NCBI GenBank assembly: GCA_003558985.1
Contig: PWNJ01000113.1
Location: forward strand, 1 to 32,470
Direction of reading: 5' to 3'
Length of the DNA: 32,470 bases
Source: a candidate division CSSED10-310 bacterium
GTDB lineage: Bacteria > CSSED10-310
A model generated the notes under the pieces. It did not search any database and was not told the origin of the DNA. It worked only from the letters and a program-made list of their open reading frames with translations. Each line of letters starts with the position of its first letter. Within the stretch, counting starts at the first letter, position 1. The position numbers and the translations under genes are program-made. Shown here in pieces: positions 23,932 to 32,093 of this stretch.

Positions 23932-24460
23932 AGTTTTTACAGGGGTATTAACGGCGAAGGATAGTATATTGAAGGACGTCCGGGCAGAACTTGAAGGACG
24001 TCTGGGATCGATTGATGTTATCAGTCAAAAGTTTCCATTTGATTTTACAGATTATTATCAACAGGAGATGGGTTCGGATATTCATCGTTTATTCTGGAGT
24101 TTTGAGAAATTGATTGATCCGGGTCGGTTACCAGAGATCAAGCTGTTTACGAATGAGGTAGAGGCTCACTTCAGTAGCGCTGGAACCAAACGGATGGTTA
24201 ACCTGGATCCGGGATACATTGATTTTTATAAACTTGTTCTGGCGTCAGTCAAGGAACGTGGGCAGAAAATTTATCTGGCCCGAGGCATTTATGCTGATCC
24301 GACATTGTATTATCTTAAAGGCAATTGGTATTCTTATGACTGGGCGCTTCCGGACTTTAGAACGCCTGTTTATTATCCGGTTTTTCAGCGAATACGTGAT
24401 ATATACAGACAACAGATGCGGGATGTTAGAACGGAAGATATTGAATTTGAAGGATTTTAA
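23900..24460 (+). CDS. DUF4416 family protein
   Basis: A 186-residue soluble protein matching the DUF4416 family: the start KPVIPVPVKVFTGVL, then FPFDFTDYYQQEMG near 45-58, KLFTNEVEAHF near 81-91 and VNLDPGYIDFYKLVLAS near 99-115. The family occurs across deltaproteobacteria and other diderms as a single-copy gene of unknown function. Its ATG lies inside the NAT-like gene, so the pair is probably co-translated. It is followed after 40 bases by trxA. No catalytic residues are assigned. Confidence 0.8.
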   Translation: MGKPVIPVPVKVFTGVLTAKDSILKDVRAELEGRLGSIDVISQKFPFDFTDYYQQEMGSDIHRLFWSFEKLIDPGRLPEIKLFTNEVEAHFSSAGTKRMVNLDPGYIDFYKLVLASVKERGQKIYLARGIYADPTLYYLKGNWYSYDWALPDFRTPVYYPVFQRIRDIYRQQMRDVRTEDIEFEGF

Positions 24461-24500
24461 TTCTAATCTTGAGTTTTCCAATTTTTAAAGGAGGCATATA

Positions 24501-24827
24501 ATGTCAGATAATGTTAAAGACATTGGAGTAAATGATTTTGAAAACAGCGTGATCAATGGTTCGGGACTTGTATTGGTTGATTTTTGGGCGCCATGGTGTG
24601 GTCCCTGTCGAATGGTTGCTCCTGTGCTGGAAGAACTCGCCCGACAGTTTCAGGGCAAGCTGAAGGTTTATAAAGTTAATGTTGATAACAATGGTGAACT
24701 TGCAATGCAATATCAGGTAAAAGGTATTCCAACCCTGATCATGTTCAAGGACGGCAAAATTGTCGCTCAGCATGTCGGAGCTTCTTCGAAAGCAGAGCTG
24801 GAAAAATTGATTAACAGCAGTTTATAG
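24501..24827 (+). CDS. trxA: Thioredoxin
   Basis: A 108-residue cytoplasmic disulfide reductase. The active site WCGPC is at 32-36 within FWAPWCGPCRM, the buried Asp27 is in VDFWA, and the cis-Pro is in GIPTL near residue 77. No signal peptide. AAAGGAGG precedes the ATG. It sits between DUF4416 and accD; no thioredoxin reductase is nearby. It may serve as the reductant for NrdJ, 5 kb downstream, but that rests on general knowledge of the pathway. Confidence 0.97.
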   Translation: MSDNVKDIGVNDFENSVINGSGLVLVDFWAPWCGPCRMVAPVLEELARQFQGKLKVYKVNVDNNGELAMQYQVKGIPTLIMFKDGKIVAQHVGASSKAELEKLINSSL

Positions 24828-24904
24828 CATTCGGGCGTTATTGGATGACAAAAAATTCTGTGTAACGTATGATGTCGTTTGCGCGGCTGATGCAGGAGGA
24901 AGAT

Positions 24905-25693
24905 ATGGCAGAGTGTAAAAACTGTTCCAAAGAAATTGCTGATGATCAGTTTGTAAAGAATTTCAGAGTGTGCCCTCATTGTGATCACCACCATCGGATG
25001 CCGGCAACTGAATGGGCATCGTTGCTCTATGATGACAAGTCATGGAAGGAAGTGGATTCACCTTTGTTTGCCACCGATCCATTGAAATTTGTTGACTCAA
25101 AACCCTATAAACAACGGCTTGAGGATGCATGGGCCAAAAGTGGTATGGATGACGCGTGCCGGAATGTATATGGAACTATAGCGAGTCGGCCGGTATCTGC
25201 TTCCATTCTGGATTTTTTCTTTATGGGCGGTAGTATGGGAGCGGTTGTTGGTGAAAAGATTACTCGGGGTGCGGAACGATCTTTGAAGGAACGTATTCCG
25301 TTCATAACCATATCCTGTTCCGGGGGAGCTCGTATGCAGGAAGGTTTCTATTCACTAATGCAATTGGTCAAGACATCGTATGCCTGCGGACGGCTCCGGC
25401 AGGAGGGTATACCGTTTATTTCCATGTTAGCTGATCCGTCGACTGCTGGGGCAATGGCCAGCTTTGCCTCGTTGGGGGATTTGATTGTTGCTGAAAAGGG
25501 AGCTTTGATAGGATTTGCTGGTCCAAGGGTAATTGCTCAGACAATTGGGGGCGAATTGCCTGAAGGGTTTCAACGGCCTGAATTTTGTCGGGAACATGGA
25601 CTGGTTGATATGGTTGTGCACCGACATCAAATGAAAGAAACAATCGGACGAATCATTGGAATACTGTCCGATGCTCCGTCTGTCAACCGTTAA
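24905..25693 (+). CDS. accD: Acetyl-CoA carboxylase carboxyltransferase subunit beta
   Basis: With AccA it transfers CO2 from carboxybiotin to acetyl-CoA, the first step of fatty acid synthesis. The 262-residue protein is slightly short for the family. Its N-terminal zinc ribbon has Cys4, Cys7, Cys23 and Cys26. The crotonase-type core shows FMGGSMGAVVGEKITRG, SCSGGARMQEG and SMLADPSTAGAMASFASLGD, the standard CoA-binding and oxyanion region. AGGAGGAAGAT precedes the ATG at 24905; earlier in-frame ATGs are rejected. No accA is in the window. The 3' end overlaps lptD by 23 bases. Confidence 0.94.
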   Translation: MAECKNCSKEIADDQFVKNFRVCPHCDHHHRMPATEWASLLYDDKSWKEVDSPLFATDPLKFVDSKPYKQRLEDAWAKSGMDDACRNVYGTIASRPVSASILDFFFMGGSMGAVVGEKITRGAERSLKERIPFITISCSGGARMQEGFYSLMQLVKTSYACGRLRQEGIPFISMLADPSTAGAMASFASLGDLIVAEKGALIGFAGPRVIAQTIGGELPEGFQRPEFCREHGLVDMVVHRHQMKETIGRIIGILSDAPSVNR

Positions 25694-28307
25694 TTTTTTT
25701 GCCGGGAATGCGATTTCAAACGTGCATAGTGTAAATATATTTACTCGTTTGCTGTTCAGTTTTGTGTTATGCGTTGGCATTACGCAACCGGTATTTGCAC
25801 AAGATTTGCTGCAGCCAACAGAAGACGGAACAGATCTGTTCCGACGATTTCAGGAAGCGCAGTTTGAAGAAAAGACAGACCGTGAGGTTATGGAGCAGGA
25901 GTTCAGGCGAAAACGGGCGGTATATGAATCGCTTATGAGTCGTGAAACGCCGATTCTGTTTCAGTCGGATTTTCAGGAAATTGATGAGGAAACTCGTGTT
26001 TTTGTTTTATCGGGCAATGTTCAGATATCGAAAGACACGTTTACGATCAAGGCAGACTGGGTCAGAATTTATCAATGGACAGGTGAGCTTGAAGCCAAAG
26101 GACATGTCATTCTGGAATTTGACAGAGATATTATATCCGGTGATGAGGCGTTTTTCAATTTCAACACCGGGACAGGCTGGATCACTAATGCAAGGGCTGC
26201 AGTAGAACCTCAGCTTTTTCTTGAGACAGATCTTCTGGAACGGCTGCCAGACTATGAAAAAACCGGTCAGGGTCAATATGCATTGCATCGAGGTACAATT
26301 ACTGCCTGCTCTGGTCGGCATCCCGCGTGGCGATTTGACACAAAATATGCTGTTATCAGAATGGAAGATTACGTTCATATGAACAATGTGTCGGCGTGGA
26401 TTCGAAGAGTTCCGGTGTTCTGGATGCCATATTTCTTTTACCCGACAAAAACAGATCGCGCGACAGGGCTTTTGACGCCGAGCATAAACTGGAGCTCAAA
26501 CAGGGGTTTTATGTATGCGCAAGAGTTTTTTCTTGCCCTGAACGATTACATGGATGCAACTGCCGGTATACGTTATTTTACTCGAACAGGGCTGCAGAAA
26601 GAGTTTCAGTTTCGTAACGCGTTTGGTCAGCGATCCAGAGGTGAGATAAATTTTGAGCATATTCGCGAGAAAGAATCTCCCAGCCCATTTCGTGAACCTA
26701 TGGAACGCTGGCGAGCAACGTATGAACAGAATGTGATGTTTCCGTATGAAATACGGGGGACAGCGAATCTGATCTATCAGAGTGATGATATGTTTCTAAG
26801 CGATTACGGTCAGCAAGGTCAGGGAATTACACAGTTTCTGGATAGTCGAATGAGTTTGTCAAGATATTGGGGAATGGCTGGTTTGACTCTGGATGGTTCG
26901 TATCAACGAAATTCCAGCGTGTTTTATGATGAGCGGCTGCATTACATGCCGCGATTGGAATATTCAACCGGTTGGCGGCGTTTGTTTGATAATGTTCGCT
27001 GGCAAATGAGATTCAAAGGTGAGCGATTATATAAATCAACATTGGAGGATGCCTATGTTGATGACGGTTATCCGGCAACTGAACGACAGCAGTTGGACAC
27101 AGATGCATTTCGTTATATGATGTTTGGTTCTATTGGCTATGACTATAAAGAGATACCCTGGATGAGTATATATCCGTGGATATCCGTTGAAGAGCGTTTC
27201 TGGAGCGGTTTAAAGGAGCAGGACAATCGATTTGTCCGTGATACGTGGGCAACATACCAGGCGGCGCCTGAAGACCCGGACATGTCGTGGATCGGCGGGT
27301 TACGGTTGTATGAGCAGGGCGCTTACAGACATCTTGTTAAAACAGGAGTGGATTTTACTGGCCCCAGACTGTATCGGATTTTTGATTTTCTGGGATATCC
27401 CGCATTGTCGCGTATGAAACATATAATCGAACCGAAAATTTCGTTTGAATATACTCCTGAACTGACAGGCCAGGATTGGTTGTTACATTTTGACAGGGAT
27501 GATTTTGTTGAGCCTGGAATCAGACTCACTTATTCAGTAACCACTCGGTTACTGATGCAGTTAAGAACACGCGGAGCACAGCAGAGGACATCCCGTTCCG
27601 CCCAGGATGATGACAAGGACAACAACAGTGATGATGATGAAAACCCTGAAGATTCAACTGAGGATACTCGTGTTCAGACAGGGCGGGGTCCCCGCGATGA
27701 TTCTGTAGTCAGGGAATTCGGATTTTTAACGATTAGCCAAACATATGATTTTCTTAAAAAACGTCGCTGGGATGAGCGCGATGTTCAACCCGGTCAAGAC
27801 GAACGATTCTTTTATCCATACAGCAATATTTCTGCGAATATGACGATAAATCCGTTTGCGTCCCTGTATTTTTCCGGCCGCGTTGAATATGATCCCTGGC
27901 ACAACTCCTTTTCCAATGGCTTTGTGTACGGGCATGTCAAACAAAAAGATTGGGAATTCGGACTGCGATGGGATTACAGACGAAATTTCCTGGATGATTT
28001 TTATGATGTACAGGGGCTTGCGGTTGAAGGTGGAATGGCATTGAGTGATGCCTGGCGGTTTGCATCATGGATCAAATACGATTTTTCAAACGACTATGTC
28101 CCTCATGTTTATCTTGATCTTACATATATGTCGGAATGCTGGGGAATCACATTGCACACATATTACAAAAATCAGCGCGAGTATGATTTGATAAACCGAA
28201 CATTTGAAAGTGATCCATCAATTAAATTCGGCCTGTCATTTCATCTGAAAAACATTGATACCATAGAAACGGATTCGTTCGGCAAATTTTGGTGGGGCGG
28301 GAGATAA
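25671..28307 (+). CDS. lptD: LPS-assembly protein LptD
   Basis: The outer-membrane barrel that, with LptE, inserts lipopolysaccharide into the outer leaflet. From the ATG at 25671 it has 878 residues: a signal sequence ending near Ala43 (QPVFA), a periplasmic OstA-like jellyroll at about 75-175 (VFVLSGNVQISKD, ELEAKGHVILEF), and a beta-barrel rich in aromatic strands. The late segment has YDFLKKRRWDE and ISANMTINPFASLYFSGRVE. Two Cys, 213 and 823, could form an interdomain disulfide like that of E. coli. Between about residues 645 and 670 lies an acidic loop (DDDKDNNSDDDENPED), probably external. The start overlaps accD, and no Shine-Dalgarno is strong; a TTG at 25656 is possible. Confidence 0.93.
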   Translation: MLRLSTVNFFAGNAISNVHSVNIFTRLLFSFVLCVGITQPVFAQDLLQPTEDGTDLFRRFQEAQFEEKTDREVMEQEFRRKRAVYESLMSRETPILFQSDFQEIDEETRVFVLSGNVQISKDTFTIKADWVRIYQWTGELEAKGHVILEFDRDIISGDEAFFNFNTGTGWITNARAAVEPQLFLETDLLERLPDYEKTGQGQYALHRGTITACSGRHPAWRFDTKYAVIRMEDYVHMNNVSAWIRRVPVFWMPYFFYPTKTDRATGLLTPSINWSSNRGFMYAQEFFLALNDYMDATAGIRYFTRTGLQKEFQFRNAFGQRSRGEINFEHIREKESPSPFREPMERWRATYEQNVMFPYEIRGTANLIYQSDDMFLSDYGQQGQGITQFLDSRMSLSRYWGMAGLTLDGSYQRNSSVFYDERLHYMPRLEYSTGWRRLFDNVRWQMRFKGERLYKSTLEDAYVDDGYPATERQQLDTDAFRYMMFGSIGYDYKEIPWMSIYPWISVEERFWSGLKEQDNRFVRDTWATYQAAPEDPDMSWIGGLRLYEQGAYRHLVKTGVDFTGPRLYRIFDFLGYPALSRMKHIIEPKISFEYTPELTGQDWLLHFDRDDFVEPGIRLTYSVTTRLLMQLRTRGAQQRTSRSAQDDDKDNNSDDDENPEDSTEDTRVQTGRGPRDDSVVREFGFLTISQTYDFLKKRRWDERDVQPGQDERFFYPYSNISANMTINPFASLYFSGRVEYDPWHNSFSNGFVYGHVKQKDWEFGLRWDYRRNFLDDFYDVQGLAVEGGMALSDAWRFASWIKYDFSNDYVPHVYLDLTYMSECWGITLHTYYKNQREYDLINRTFESDPSIKFGLSFHLKNIDTIETDSFGKFWWGGR

Positions 28308-28312
28308 CATTT

Positions 28313-29098
28313 ATGACAGGTAATATCGCGTATCATAAAAAGATACAGTCACAGTATTTTCTTTTGAGAGCACATAGTCCGGACATTGCTGCGACAGCCA
28401 AACCCGGTCAGTTTGTAATGATAAAAGTGTCTTCTGAAAATACAACAGATCCTCTTTTGCGCCGCCCGTTGTCCATTATGAGCGCGGAACCAGAATCCGG
28501 AATTATTGAGATGATCTATAAAATTGCCGGCAGAGGAACAGCGCTTTTATCCAATAAAAAAACGGGTCAGAACCTGGATATTATAGGACCATTGGGAAAC
28601 GGTTTTCCTGAACTGCCGCAATCACATTCAGCGCTGGTTGTGGGCGGTGGAGTTGGTATACCGCCACTAATATTTTTGACTCAGCGGCTTTGTCAGCGAG
28701 ATAATGTTGCAGTAACGGCCTTCATTGGTGCGAAAACAGGCCAGGATATTGTCTGTCCGGAAAGATTTTTAATCAATGGCGCTGAAAACGTTTTATGTGC
28801 AACTGAAAACGGAGATACAGGTGTTAAAGGATTCGTAACTGAAGCACTGAATGATTTCCTGAATAAGCATTCTGTTGACACGCCGGTTATATATGCTTGC
28901 GGACCTGAACAGATGCTCAAAGCAGTTGCACGCATCGGCAAGTCGCGCAGTATCCCGACATTTGTATCACTTGAGGAGCACATGGGATGCGGGGTTGGAG
29001 CATGTCTGGGATGTGTTGTGGATACTGTCAATGGATATAAAACGGTGTGTTCAGATGGTCCGGTTTTTAACACTGCTGATTTAAAATCATGGATTTAA
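28313..29098 (+). CDS. pyrK: PyrK-like dihydroorotate dehydrogenase electron-transfer subunit
   Basis: A 261-residue ferredoxin-reductase-type protein with an FAD-binding segment (LLRRPLSIMSA), an NAD-binding segment (GGGVGIPPLIFL) and the C-terminal [2Fe-2S] ligands in CGVGACLGCVV plus VCSDGPVF. This order is diagnostic of PyrK, which passes electrons from PyrD to NAD. No pyrD follows: the next gene is rlpA. The ATG at 28313 is nine bases after GGGAG; the in-frame TTG at 28289 is rejected. The stop overlaps an rlpA ATG (TAATG). A related role as a sulfide dehydrogenase/NfnA-like subunit cannot be excluded, though NfnB is not adjacent either. Confidence 0.87.
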   Translation: MTGNIAYHKKIQSQYFLLRAHSPDIAATAKPGQFVMIKVSSENTTDPLLRRPLSIMSAEPESGIIEMIYKIAGRGTALLSNKKTGQNLDIIGPLGNGFPELPQSHSALVVGGGVGIPPLIFLTQRLCQRDNVAVTAFIGAKTGQDIVCPERFLINGAENVLCATENGDTGVKGFVTEALNDFLNKHSVDTPVIYACGPEQMLKAVARIGKSRSIPTFVSLEEHMGCGVGACLGCVVDTVNGYKTVCSDGPVFNTADLKSWI

Positions 29099-29499
29099 TG
29101 GTTATCAAACAAACAGGGAAAAAATACCAATGGCTTTGCATGCTGATTTCTCTTGTGCTGCTGATTAATATTAATGGGTGTGCAAGAAAACGTACGCCAT
29201 CTGAAAAACGAGTCTATATCGGTGAGGCCTCCTGGTATGGCAGAAAATTTCACGGAAAAACAACAGCCAGTGGAGAACGATACAATATGCGAGCTCTGAC
29301 CGCAGCGCATCCATATCTTCCGTTTGACACCAGAGTTCGTGTAACTCATCTTGGAAATGGCCGTTCGGTAATCGTTCGAATTAATGATCGGGGACCATTT
29401 GTTGGAAACAGAATTATTGATCTTTCGCATCGAGCAGCGCGGTCACTTCGAATGGTGGAAGAAGGTGTGGCACAGGTAAAACTGGAAATTCTTAACTAA
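29098..29499 (+). CDS. rlpA: RlpA-family septal ring lipoprotein
   Basis: A 133-residue lipoprotein with lipobox ININGC (Cys28) and a double-psi beta-barrel domain. The barrel has GEASWYGRKFHGKTTASGE near 41-59 and IVRINDRGPFV, whose His and Asp correspond to the active-site pair of RlpA lytic transglycosylases. It cleaves denuded glycan strands at the septum in species that have been studied. There is no SPOR domain, so it is the short form. An ATG at 29089, inside pyrK, would add three residues; the ATG at 29098 overlaps the pyrK stop. Confidence 0.9.
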   Translation: MVIKQTGKKYQWLCMLISLVLLININGCARKRTPSEKRVYIGEASWYGRKFHGKTTASGERYNMRALTAAHPYLPFDTRVRVTHLGNGRSVIVRINDRGPFVGNRIIDLSHRAARSLRMVEEGVAQVKLEILN

Positions 29500-29508
29500 A
29501 AAAGATTC

Positions 29509-29538
29509 TTGATTGACTACTTGATCTTGTGCTAAAAT
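29509..29538 (+). promoter_or_regulatory. Predicted extended -10 promoter of nrdJ
   Basis: TTGATT (29509-29514) and TAAAAT (29533-29538) are 18 bases apart, and TGC precedes the -10 box (extended -10). An alternative TTGACT at 29513 is too close. The start codon of nrdJ is 76 bases downstream, leaving a leader of about 65 bases that contains a small perfect inverted repeat. Confidence 0.55.
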
Positions 29539-29553
29539 TTTCTTTAACTACAA

Positions 29554-29569
29554 GTTATTGAAAAATAAC
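29554..29569 (+). promoter_or_regulatory. Small inverted repeat GTTATT-GAAA-AATAAC in the nrdJ leader
   Basis: Six-base perfect arms surround GAAA, a GNRA-type tetraloop sequence if transcribed. It lies about 16 bases after the -10 box, near the likely transcript start, so it could be a repressor site rather than an RNA hairpin. It does not match the NrdR box as I know it. The arms are AT-rich and could occur by chance. Confidence 0.25.
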
Positions 29570-29613
29570 GAAACAATAAACCCGATAATTGTAAGAATGA
29601 AAGGAAAACGGTA

Positions 29614-31923
29614 ATGAGTCAGTCCCGGAACCCGGAAAAACCTGCGAGTGTGTCTGTATCATCATCTTTGCGTAACCGAACACCGGATGATTTTCGGCTG
29701 GATTTGTCTGAAAATGCCCGGGTTGTATTGGAGCGTCGTTATTTACGAAAAGACGACGAGGGGCAGACGATTGAAACTCCGGTTCAATTGTTCCGTCGGG
29801 TGGCTGAAAACATAGCGTTGGCGGAGCGTCGTTTTGTTAGTGAGGAGCACGCGGTTGAGATTGAGGAAAAGTTTTTTCGTTTGATGACGCAATTGGATTT
29901 TCTGCCAAATTCTCCGACATTGATGAATGCCGGCCGTGAGTTACAGCAGCTTTCAGCCTGTTTTGTATTGCCCGTTCAGGATTCGATAGACAGCATTTTC
30001 AATACAATCAGAGATACGGCTTTGATACACAAGTCTGGAGGGGGCACAGGTTTTGGTTTTTCAAAGGTGCGGCCTAAGGATGACAGAGTCAAAAGCACCA
30101 GTGGAGTTGCCAGCGGACCGGTAAGTTTTATGCAGGTGTTTGATGCTGCAACTGAAGCAATCAAGCAGGGTGGAACCCGCCGGGGTGCTAACATGGCCAT
30201 ATTACGGGTAGATCATCCTGATATACTTGAGTTTATTACCTGCAAGGATGATCAGGTTGGTTTGAATAATTTCAATATCTCGGTAGCGCTGACAGATGCA
30301 TTTATGGAAGCGGTCAGGAATGAAGGAGAGTATCCTCTTGTTAACCCCAGAACCGGCCAGGTTCAAAAGCTTGAAGATGCCTGCAAGGTATTTGATTTGA
30401 TTATCAAACAGGCCTGGAAAAATGGGGAGCCGGGAGTTGTGTTTATAGACAGGGTTAACAGCGAGAACCCGACGCCTCATATAGCTGAGATTGAATCTAC
30501 AAATCCATGTGGCGAGCAACCGTTGCTTCCTTATGAATCTTGTAATCTTGGTTCGATTAATCTGTCCAATATGGTTAGTAATACTTCTGGAACCGGGAAT
30601 GGTTATGAAGTGGATTACGACAAACTGGATGAAACGATAGAAACAGCCGTTCGTTTTCTGGATGATGTTATTGAAATGAATCGGTATCCGCTGGTTTCAA
30701 TACAGGAACGAACACATGCTAACAGAAAAATTGGCCTTGGAGTCATGGGATTTGCAGATTTACTGATTAAACTGGGAATACCGTACAATTCTGAACAGGG
30801 TATTCGTTTGGGGGAAAAATTGATGGCCTTTATTAATGAAAGGGCTGTTGAATATTCGCGTGATCTGGCGGAGGAGCGGGGTGCATTTCCCAATTATCCC
30901 GGTTCAATTTGGGACAAAACAGATGCGAGACCGTTACGAAATGCCACGGTAACAACAATTGCTCCTACTGGAACGATATCGATTATTGCCGGATGTTCAA
31001 GTGGCATTGAACCCTTGTATGCTGTGGCTTTCAAACGCCGGATACTGGATGGTGACGAATTGACAGAAGTGCATCCGATTTTGCTTCAAATGGCTCGAGA
31101 TGGGGGTTTTTATTCCAAAGAGCTTATGGACAAAGTGGCGGAGTATGGTCATGTACAGAATCTGATGGAAATTCCCGCTGATTTGAGAAAGATTTTTGTT
31201 ACGGCGCATGATGTTACGCCTGACTGGCATGTTAAAATGCAGGCGGCTTTTCAGAAACATACGCACAATGCTGTATCCAAAACGATTAATTTTCCTAAAC
31301 ACGCGTCTATTGAAGATGTTCAGCAAGCCTATGAACTGGCTTACAGTCTTGGATGCAAAGGGATTACTGTTTATCGTGACGGAAGCCGGGAAGCCCAGGT
31401 TTTATCCACTGGAAAAAGCGGTACAACAAAGGTCAAACCAATTGTTCCAGTCGGAAGTGGCGTTAAACCGCGTCCCCGACCTTTGTGTGTCACCGGGCGA
31501 ACAATCGAAATGGAAACCGGATGCGGCAGTTTGTATGTTACAATAAATGAAGATGAAAATGGTCGGCCATTTGAAGTATTTGCCCAGATAGGAAAAGCAG
31601 GTGGATGTGTTGCATCGCAAACCCAATCAACAGCACGACTATGTTCGCTGGCGCTTCGATCCGGAATTGAACCCAAAACAATAGTCAAACAGCTAATCGG
31701 TATCAGTTGTCATAAACCATCCGGATTTGGCGCAAGAAAAATTCTGTCCTGTTCAGATGCGATTGCCAAAGCCATGAAGTGGTATCTTGCACAAGAAAAA
31801 AACCAGTCTACGGATTTGTCTTTTGAACGCGAACGTGGAGCTTGCCCGGATTGCGGCGGAGTCGTTGAACATATTAACGGGTGTGAAACATGCCGTAGCT
31901 GCGGTTACTCGGAATGCAGTTAG
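29614..31923 (+). CDS. nrdJ: Adenosylcobalamin-dependent ribonucleotide reductase (class II)
   Basis: Reduces ribonucleotides to deoxyribonucleotides using B12. The 769-residue protein has the radical site NPCGE at 297-301 (thiyl Cys299, Asn297, Glu301) and the redox pair Cys116 (LSACFVLPV) and Cys310 (ESCNLGS), with the same spacing as in the Thermotoga enzyme. The C-terminal segment has RTIEMETGCGSLYVTI and ends in a zinc-ribbon-like CPDCGG...CRSCGYSEC, the usual tail that delivers reducing equivalents. AAAGGA precedes the ATG. The gene has its own promoter. With the ThyX at the other end of the window it covers both deoxynucleotide-specific steps. Confidence 0.96.
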   Translation: MSQSRNPEKPASVSVSSSLRNRTPDDFRLDLSENARVVLERRYLRKDDEGQTIETPVQLFRRVAENIALAERRFVSEEHAVEIEEKFFRLMTQLDFLPNSPTLMNAGRELQQLSACFVLPVQDSIDSIFNTIRDTALIHKSGGGTGFGFSKVRPKDDRVKSTSGVASGPVSFMQVFDAATEAIKQGGTRRGANMAILRVDHPDILEFITCKDDQVGLNNFNISVALTDAFMEAVRNEGEYPLVNPRTGQVQKLEDACKVFDLIIKQAWKNGEPGVVFIDRVNSENPTPHIAEIESTNPCGEQPLLPYESCNLGSINLSNMVSNTSGTGNGYEVDYDKLDETIETAVRFLDDVIEMNRYPLVSIQERTHANRKIGLGVMGFADLLIKLGIPYNSEQGIRLGEKLMAFINERAVEYSRDLAEERGAFPNYPGSIWDKTDARPLRNATVTTIAPTGTISIIAGCSSGIEPLYAVAFKRRILDGDELTEVHPILLQMARDGGFYSKELMDKVAEYGHVQNLMEIPADLRKIFVTAHDVTPDWHVKMQAAFQKHTHNAVSKTINFPKHASIEDVQQAYELAYSLGCKGITVYRDGSREAQVLSTGKSGTTKVKPIVPVGSGVKPRPRPLCVTGRTIEMETGCGSLYVTINEDENGRPFEVFAQIGKAGGCVASQTQSTARLCSLALRSGIEPKTIVKQLIGISCHKPSGFGARKILSCSDAIAKAMKWYLAQEKNQSTDLSFERERGACPDCGGVVEHINGCETCRSCGYSECS

Positions 31924-31925
31924 TC

Positions 31926-31949
31926 TATCGTGGTCAGACGACCACGATA
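31926..31949 (+). other. Perfect 10-bp hairpin just after nrdJ
   Basis: TATCGTGGTC (31926-31935) pairs completely with GACCACGATA (31940-31949) around AGAC. It begins two bases after the nrdJ stop. No T-tract follows (ACACGG), so it is not a standard intrinsic terminator. It may protect the 3' end of the mRNA or pair with a factor; the function is unknown. The whole 31924-32093 region contains no RNA gene that I recognise. Confidence 0.6.
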
Positions 31950-31971
31950 ACACGGTGTGCTGGCAGAGACC

Positions 31972-32082
31972 ATGATTCAATACAAACAACTGCAGGGGAG
32001 TCTGGCCCGAACGCTCGCAAGGATTCAGAAAGATTGTGTTAAGGTTCCGAACGGGGGGTATTTATCGAAAAGCATTTGCTGA
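31972..32082 (+). CDS. Possible 36-residue small ORF between nrdJ and nrnA
   Basis: An ATG opens a 36-codon frame that stops 11 bases before the convergent nrnA stop. The product is basic, with an amphipathic SLARTLARIQKD segment and a Cys at the C-terminus. AGAG four bases before the ATG is a weak ribosome-binding site. The frame is short enough to arise by chance, and no family is recognised. It is listed because it fills an otherwise empty gap of 170 bases. Confidence 0.15.
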   Translation: MIQYKQLQGSLARTLARIQKDCVKVPNGGYLSKSIC

Positions 32083-32093
32083 TGTGCTGTTAT

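Noticed and set aside
26007-26378. 123-codon minus-strand frame opposite lptD
   Set aside because: It has no recognisable features and sits inside the well-supported lptD jellyroll region.
28693-29073. 126-codon minus-strand frame opposite pyrK
   Set aside because: It is an antisense shadow of conserved PyrK motifs, with unnatural composition rich in Pro, Thr and Ser.
29500-29613. Cobalamin riboswitch or NrdR box upstream of nrdJ
   Set aside because: The gap is too short for a B12 riboswitch and has no recognisable B12-box. The inverted repeat does not fit the NrdR pattern.
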